Assembly (NCBI RefSeq): GCF_000499845.2
Contig: NC_023754.2
Span: 22,570,111 to 22,634,110, forward strand
Source of the DNA: Phaseolus vulgaris
Lineage: Eukaryota > Streptophyta > Magnoliopsida > Fabales > Fabaceae
Direction: 5' to 3'
DNA: 64,000 nucleotides
Shown here: positions 63,439 through 64,000 of the stretch, in pieces
Position numbering within the stretch: the stretch's first letter is position 1
Layout: the number at the start of each line of letters is the position of its first letter
Program-made: the position numbers and the translations under genes
Notes under the pieces: generated by a model
Database searches by the model: none
Seen by the model: only the letters and a program-made list of their open reading frames with translations
Told to the model about the DNA's origin: nothing

Positions 63439-64000
63439 ATGGCCTCAGCAAGCGGAGCAGAGAACTCGTCGGTTCCGCCGCAGCAACAAATTCACAATTC
63501 GCGAACCAAGCTGAGCCACCAAAACATCGACTCCATGAGCAAAGCCATCGCGCAGTACACGGAGGACGCGCGTCTGCACGCGGTGTTCGAGCAGTCTGGC
63601 GAGTCGGGGAGGTCCTTCGACTACTCCCAATCGATTCGCCTCACCCCGGAATCGGTGCCGGAGCAGCAGATAACGGCGTACCTCCTCAAAATCCAGCGCG
63701 GAGGCTTCATCCAGCCGTTCGGCTCCATGATCGCCGTCGGCGAGCCCTCCTTCCGCATCCTGGCGTACTCCGAGAACGCGCGCGACATGCTCGGCATTAC
63801 TCCGCAGTCCGTCCCCTCTATCGACGACAAGCTCGACGCCTTTGCGCTCGGCGCCGACGTCCGTACGCTCTTCACTCAATCCAGCGCTCTCCTCCTCGAA
63901 AAGGCCTTCGCCGCGCGCGAAATTAGCCTCATGAACCCTATCTGGATCCATTCCCGAACCTCTGGTAAGCCTTTTTACGGCATACTTCACCGGATTGACG
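63439..64000 (+). CDS. PHYB: Phytochrome B, N-terminal part (cut by window end)
   Basis: An uninterrupted frame from ATG 63439 to the window edge gives 187 codons of a protein that is normally about 1150 residues. It starts [14 protein letters not shown], has the phyB-type Gln/Ser-rich N-terminal extension, then [20 protein letters not shown], the [20 protein letters not shown] segment, and the start of the PAS domain ([34 protein letters not shown]), ending at [13 protein letters not shown]. Phytochrome B is the main stable red/far-red receptor and a thermosensor; it moves to the nucleus and inhibits PIF factors. The chromophore-binding Cys in the GAF domain, PHY domain and histidine-kinase-related module lie beyond the window. 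The local GC content is far above the neighbourhood, normal for PHY exon 1. The N-terminal extension is shorter than I recall for soybean phyB. Confidence 0.95.
   Translation, partial: MASASGAENSSVPPQQQIHNSRTKLSHQNIDSMSKAIAQYTEDARLHAVFEQSGESGRSFDYSQSIRLTPESVPEQQITAYLLKIQRGGFIQPFGSMIAVGEPSFRILAYSENARDMLGITPQSVPSIDDKLDAFALGADVRTLFTQSSALLLEKAFAAREISLMNPIWIHSRTSGKPFYGILHRID

Noticed and set aside
63445..63990. 181-codon minus frame opposite PHYB
   Set aside because: Shadow of GC-rich PHYB exon 1; the plus frame matches a known protein along its whole length.
1..64000. A novel multi-gene system or metabolic cluster
   Set aside because: The genes belong to unrelated known plant families, lie far apart with separate promoters, and show no shared function or co-orientation beyond chance.

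Overview
This is a plant nuclear genomic window, most likely from a phaseoloid legume such as bean, cowpea or soybean relatives. The basis is: very AT-rich intergenic DNA, many spliced genes with GT-AG introns, a nuclear tRNA gene, plant-only gene families (phytochrome, HOOKLESS1-like, TPD1-like, plant ACLB), and a 120-bp-LTR miniature retroelement family of a kind I associate with legume genomes. The species assignment is an inference. I see no prokaryotic, organellar or viral operon.

Layout from left to right: a hAT-like non-autonomous element (about 780-1404); a three-exon HOOKLESS1-like GNAT acetyltransferase (2448-4239, +); a transposon-rich spacer; tRNA-Thr(UGU) (7633-7704, +); a nine-exon Fip1-motif polyadenylation-factor gene (8702-15188, -); a 7-kb spacer with CACTA and LTR fragments; a small secreted TPD1-like gene (22102-22794, +); a second hAT-like element; a twelve-exon gene for an LdpA-like iron-sulfur protein with a plastid-type leader (25554-29926, +); a 10-kb gene-free stretch that carries a complete 1.7-kb non-autonomous CACTA element (34047-35744); the sixteen-coding-exon gene for the B subunit of ATP-citrate lyase (41270-47018, +, with a leader intron and a G-box/TATA promoter); a decayed unprocessed second copy of that gene (about 51.5-53.6 kb) broken by a TRIM element and a truncated Copia element (53627-56040); another long repeat-rich spacer with a 330-bp foldback CACTA MITE (57774-58103); and the 5' end of a phytochrome B gene (63439 to the window edge, +).

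The genes are independent transcription units with unrelated roles (light sensing, acetyl-CoA supply, mRNA 3' processing, anther-type peptide signalling, plastid Fe-S protein, hook/acetyltransferase). Nothing suggests a cluster acting together. The exon joins given are internally consistent: every junction keeps phase, and the ACLB model gives 608 residues, the usual length of plant ACLB as I recall it.

I did not find an undescribed biological system. The most informative structures are mobile: two CACTA insertions with exact 3-bp target duplications, a TRIM family with a solo LTR flanked by an exact 5-bp duplication, a tRNA-like pol III promoter pair inside a CACTA element, and the layered decay of the ACLB duplicate.
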